Assembly: GCF_052118625.1 (NCBI RefSeq) | Contig: NZ_JBQKGW010000006.1 | Span: 105,811-169,810, forward strand | Source: Porcincola sp945869225 | GTDB taxonomy: Bacteria; Bacillota; Clostridia; Lachnospirales; Lachnospiraceae | DNA length: 64,000 bases | Reading direction: 5' to 3' | In this document: piece after piece, positions 62,101 through 64,000 of the stretch | How positions within the stretch are numbered: the first letter of the stretch is position 1 | Layout: each line of letters starts with the position of its first letter | Position numbers and translations under genes: made by a program | Notes under the pieces: generated by a model | What the model saw: only the letters and a program-made list of their open reading frames with translations | Told to the model about the DNA's origin: nothing | Databases searched by the model: none

Positions 62101-63353
62101 AATATGCAGCGGAGGACGACGCCAACCTTGCGAATAGTGAAAATACGGATGATATCGTTAAAAATGCGGTGGAATCTACGAGTGAAGAATTGAAAAGAGT
62201 TCAAAACGATGCAAGAACCGCGCCTGAGGCAAACCAGCAGGTTGTGGATTGGTATACAAAAGCAGGAATGAACTATCTTGCCGCTGCTTATCCTCAGAAG
62301 TATCGTGATCTGGCACAGCTAACACAGACAGATCAGATCAATGCCATGAAGCCAGTTATTCTTGCTGTCGCTGGTGTTCAGAACGAAGATAGCGTTAAAT
62401 CTATTCAAATAAAGCTGAGCGCGCTGCAGGAAGAATTGAACGGTGTGACGCCTCAGAACAAGAATGTTCTGATTAATAAGTTAACGGCACTGAAGACAAA
62501 CATTGAGAAACTTCCGGCTCTAAGCAGTGGCGTTTATCAGTTAGCGAATGGCTTCAATAACGCAGCAAATGGCGCGTCTTCTCTCAGCAGCGGCCTCCAA
62601 TCTCTTCAGTCTGGCGCAGGCCGGGTGTCGGCTGGCGCAGGCAGTCTGGATGATGCTGCCGGCAAGATCAAGACGGGGGCCAGCGCGCTTGCAAGTGGTG
62701 CTTCTTCCCTGAAGACGGGAACATCCCAGCTCTCATCCGGTGCATCGACACTTTACAGTGGGACCAGCCAGCTCCACAGTGGAACCAGCCAGCTCGCGTC
62801 GGGGGCTTCACAGCTCTATGATGGAACGAGTGATCTTCATAAGGGATCCAGAACACTGGTTGCCGGTACGGTTGCTGTGAATAATGGAGCCAAGAAGCTT
62901 TCAAGCGGCGCTTCCGAGCTAGACAGTGGTGTTTCGGATGCGAAGAAGGGTGTCAAGAAGCTTGTGGACAACAATGACAAGCTGAACAGCGGCGCTTCTG
63001 ATCTTTATGATGGAACCAAACAGCTGAAAGACGGTGCAGATGATCTGGACGATGGCGCAAAGAAGCTGGATGATGGTGCTTCAGATCTGAACGATGGTGC
63101 GAAAGAGCTGAAGGACGGCATGAAGAAATTCAATGACGAAGGAATTCAGAAGATTGTTGACCTCTTCGACGGAGATATCAAGGACCTTGCCGACAGAATG
63201 AAAGCACTCAGGAGTGCTGGTAAGAGCTACGACAGCTTCTCCGGAATCAGCGATGATATGAAGGGATCCGTGAAATTCATTATCCGGAGTGATTCAATCA
63301 AGAAGGACGATTCCGGATCATCAGATGAAGAGCCGTCCACAGAAGCAGACTGA
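59199..63353 (+). CDS. Large secreted protein with two heptad-repeat arrays (YhgE/Pip-type repeats)
   Basis: A 1384-residue protein. A signal peptide (RKLLAAMTALGLTLTGVVSASA) is followed by an acidic Ser/Glu-rich stretch, then a globular N-domain (about 75-305), then array 1 (about 314-515) of seven-residue units such as LKDGTSDLKDGTSKLKDG, as in YhgE/Pip proteins. Residues about 517-1108 differ: rich in Ser, Ala, Glu, Gln and Asn, encoded by more AT-rich codons, with long coiled stretches. Array 2 (about 1109-1320) resumes the same heptads, and a short domain (SYDSFSGISDDMKGSVKFII) ends the protein. No membrane span is seen apart from the signal. It lies just downstream of the MMPL transporter and probably works with it (inference). 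Confidence 0.85.
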   Translation: MKGLYKGTFRKLLAAMTALGLTLTGVVSASASGGSQKAKGETEILSETEAEGGSETESEGTSSGKTKDDSDGAEKDETVYIFTDASGNQKSLLVSDWLKNLKKDDSLKDFSDLTGIENVKGDETFTQNGQNLTWAAGGNDIYYQGNSDKKAPVGVKITYTLDGKQIDPKNLAGKSGHLKIHFEYTNNETKTETVDGKKITVKVPFGVMSGLLLTEGSASNVTVSSGKVIQEGDSTAVVGLAFPGLRESLALSDDKDLDIDDSKIPESIDVEADVTDFSMDMNMTIVMDDVLDSVLDEFDEGSSFDKVQDQVSDLKDASKKLVDGTSDLYDGTNDLKDGTSDLKDGTSKLKDGAGDLEDGAGDLKDGLSEYTDGVSQVYDGTKKLKSGTSQLKSGASSLADGTGELQDGAVSLRNGAKQLKDGAKALSSGASSANSGAARLESGAQALSTGAKQADSGAAALKSGAAQLSDGADQLKDGTKKLSAGAADLKSGTDKAAAGAAQLAAGLEKGVAGAKELNKAVTNVDLKQETSQLKWIIDKLESVDNQKAQDLVKQLSQLTGVLEKNPELISAKSLQDYCIKSGITEDQLQQFMVAGIANNVAKKSAKGDPALESQITAQILQTLQQSGTSGAGVPTKSDQNVNRNDNVTPGGKNNSHTTTSSNRDSGETSKLSGNTEDTVSEETKDNAVSESTVNTALSAPNADNVPEEQKSELQSGAAEESVPAVSDQNVTAEKTDGTLSSSASDEDTTEQKVKIDDSAASEAAQNADSAAEQSSDQAKGADSAAESAKSATDSAEAAATAASNAYTEAESAYSPMVSKLVSAMNIPVLSGHIADVNGAVGTARSVAGSYESAQNSYKTAASDYDTAIQSYQAAIASYQDTIKQYQEAVMAYQELLKASGTSSSQADENAHKQAQDAASEDVKVEESTQGVVEKQAESVQTVASEQKQEESDSTQETGQPTNTSDENEYAAEDDANLANSENTDDIVKNAVESTSEELKRVQNDARTAPEANQQVVDWYTKAGMNYLAAAYPQKYRDLAQLTQTDQINAMKPVILAVAGVQNEDSVKSIQIKLSALQEELNGVTPQNKNVLINKLTALKTNIEKLPALSSGVYQLANGFNNAANGASSLSSGLQSLQSGAGRVSAGAGSLDDAAGKIKTGASALASGASSLKTGTSQLSSGASTLYSGTSQLHSGTSQLASGASQLYDGTSDLHKGSRTLVAGTVAVNNGAKKLSSGASELDSGVSDAKKGVKKLVDNNDKLNSGASDLYDGTKQLKDGADDLDDGAKKLDDGASDLNDGAKELKDGMKKFNDEGIQKIVDLFDGDIKDLADRMKALRSAGKSYDSFSGISDDMKGSVKFIIRSDSIKKDDSGSSDEEPSTEAD
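60138..60730 (+). repeat. 21-bp-period repeat array 1 within the secreted protein gene
   Basis: Tandem imperfect 21-base units encoding L-x-x-G-x-x-x heptads; the DNA unit often reads CTGAAGGATGGCACCTCAGA or close variants. About 28 units. It is coding sequence, not CRISPR. Confidence 0.8.
62530..63125 (+). repeat. 21-bp-period repeat array 2 within the secreted protein gene
   Basis: Second array of the same heptads (for example LSSGASTLYSGTSQLHSG), about 28 units. It follows the AT-rich middle segment and restores the base composition of array 1. Confidence 0.8.
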
Positions 63354-63394
63354 CCATATTGCTTCTGCATCATTACAGATGAAGGGAAGGAGAG

Positions 63395-63425
63395 AGAGCA
63401 GGCCTCATGACGGGTCTGCTCTTTC
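63395..63425 (+). terminator. Intrinsic terminator after the secreted protein gene
   Basis: AGAGCAGGCC pairs with GGGTCTGCTCT (one mismatch) and is followed by TTTCCTT, about 42 bases past the stop codon. Confidence 0.75.
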
Positions 63426-63572
63426 CTTATGTTGCCGGTGAAATGGGATTTTGCGGCCTACGTGCTGATGCCATCAATATACGGGATAATGAAAGGAATA
63501 CCGGAATCTGTATGGCAGACAGACAAAAGCTTAGAAAACATTACGAAATGGTTGAAACGCCTTGATTTTCAT

Positions 63573-63601
63573 TTGACAAAGGGGTTTGATTTGAATAGAA
63601 T
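63573..63601 (+). promoter_or_regulatory. Promoter of the tRNA-Ser gene
   Basis: A perfect TTGACA, a 17-base spacer and TAGAAT, about 83 bases before the tRNA. No gene is convincing between 63426 and 63572; a 78-codon frame there has no ribosome binding site or homology. Confidence 0.75.
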
Positions 63602-63683
63602 AATCATGTTCTACCCCGTAAGATGCGTAAGAGCGTCGGAGGGGAAGACAATAATAGATGAATAGAGAGATCTATTCAGGCTC

Positions 63684-63773
63684 GGAGAAATACTCAAGAG
63701 GCTGAAGAGGCGCCCCTGCTAAGGGTGTAGGTCGGGTTTAACCGGCGCGAGGGTTCAAATCCCTCTTTCTCCG
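63684..63773 (+). tRNA. tRNA-Ser (anticodon GCU)
   Basis: A 90-base tRNA. The acceptor GGAGAAA pairs with TTTCTCC, the discriminator is G, the anticodon loop CTGCTAA holds GCT, and the T arm GAGGGTTCAAATCCCTC is canonical. The long variable arm is typical of tRNA-Ser. The CCA end is not encoded. It reads AGC/AGU codons. Confidence 0.97.
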
Positions 63774-63820
63774 CTATCATATGGATTCAGAAAAAACGTT
63801 TTGAAACAATAAAAAAGTTG

Positions 63821-63849
63821 TTGACAAGCAATTGACTGAGTGATATGAT
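63821..63849 (+). promoter_or_regulatory. Ribosomal RNA operon promoter
   Basis: A perfect TTGACA, a 17-base spacer and TATGAT, directly after the tRNA-Ser gene. It is the strongest promoter-like sequence in the window and is followed by an rRNA-type leader. Confidence 0.85.
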
Positions 63850-64000
63850 ATCAAAGTTGCCGCTGAGAAACAAAAGCGACAAACAGAGCACCTTGATAAC
63901 TGAACAGTGAAACAACCTTGAAAGTTCTGAAAAGTTTTATTTAAGGAACTGACCTTTAAACAGTAAAAGGGATAAGAGATGTCAGTAACATCTTTGATCC
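63850..64000 (+). other. Leader of an rRNA operon (16S gene beyond the window)
   Basis: The leader contains CACCTTGATAACTGAACAGTG, in parts, like the pre-16S leaders of Clostridia that carry antitermination and processing signals. The start of mature 16S rRNA is not reached before position 64000, so no rRNA gene is annotated. Confidence 0.7.

Noticed and set aside
60138..63125. CRISPR-like tandem repeats
   Set aside because: The 21-base period is continuous coding sequence for heptad repeats without unique spacers.
63429..63665. 78-codon open frame between the secreted protein gene and tRNA-Ser
   Set aside because: No ribosome binding site, no recognisable homology, and it contains the tRNA promoter.
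63850..64000. Start of 16S rRNA
   Set aside because: The sequence matches an rRNA leader, but the mature 16S 5' end (AGAGTTTGATC region) is not reached.

Overview
The window carries a bacterial chromosomal replication origin with the gene order rpmH - dnaA - dnaN - yaaA - recF - gyrB - gyrA, and rnpA - yidD - yidC - jag - mnmE - mnmG - rsmG and parA-parB to its left. This order, the intrinsic terminators, AGGAGG-type ribosome binding sites, a SAM-I riboswitch, MurT/GatD and the families DUF3881 and DUF4446 point to a Gram-positive Clostridia bacterium, most likely a gut Lachnospiraceae relative. A bile salt hydrolase-like protein and an alpha-mannosidase with a sugar ABC transporter fit an intestinal habitat. 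No species name can be given from the sequence alone.

Layout. (1) 1-9.2 kb, minus strand: a sugar ABC importer (solute-binding protein plus two permeases, without an ATPase gene), a GH38 alpha-mannosidase, and an energy-coupling-factor (ECF) module (fused double ATPase plus EcfT); its probable S component is divergent at 9.4 kb. (2) 9.4-20.8 kb, mixed strands, accessory in character: a uracil-DNA glycosylase-like protein, a nitroreductase remnant, azlCD with a divergent LysR regulator, a TetM/EF-G-like GTPase fused to a YacP/Rae1-type NYN nuclease, a bile salt hydrolase, a TrpF-like protein with a PfkB sugar kinase, and a CLC-F fluoride antiporter. (3) 20.9-34.6 kb, almost all minus strand (leading strand of the left arm): DUF3881, serS, DUF4446, parB, parA with parS sites, rsmG, mnmG, mnmE, jag, yidC, yidD, rnpA, rpmH. 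(4) 34.6-36.6 kb: a bipartite oriC, with DnaA boxes on both sides of dnaA. (5) 36.6-49.7 kb, plus strand: dnaN to gyrA, then a cell-wall block (beta-lactamase-fold lipoprotein, murT-gatD, a DD-carboxypeptidase) and a tyrosine-recombinase-like protein with altered catalytic residues. (6) 49.7-56.7 kb: a DEDDh exonuclease, a MsmK/UgpC-type sugar ABC ATPase, a CdaR/PucR-like regulator, a SAM-I riboswitch with metK, an RluA-type pseudouridine synthase and a TetR regulator. (7) 57-63.4 kb: an MMPL/RND transporter followed by a 1384-residue secreted protein with heptad-repeat arrays. (8) 63.4-64 kb: tRNA-Ser(GCU) and the promoter and leader of a ribosomal RNA operon whose 16S gene lies beyond the window.

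How the genes fit together. The sugar transporter at the left end lacks an ATPase, and the MsmK-type ATPase at 51 kb is of the kind that serves several such importers. The most unusual items are the ribosomal-protection-type GTPase fused to a Rae1-like ribonuclease domain, a structured repeat present once in the leader of the CLC-F gene and once in the leader of an alpha/beta-hydrolase-like gene next to parA, and the MMPL transporter paired with a mosaic heptad-repeat protein. No CRISPR array, insertion sequence or prophage was recognised.
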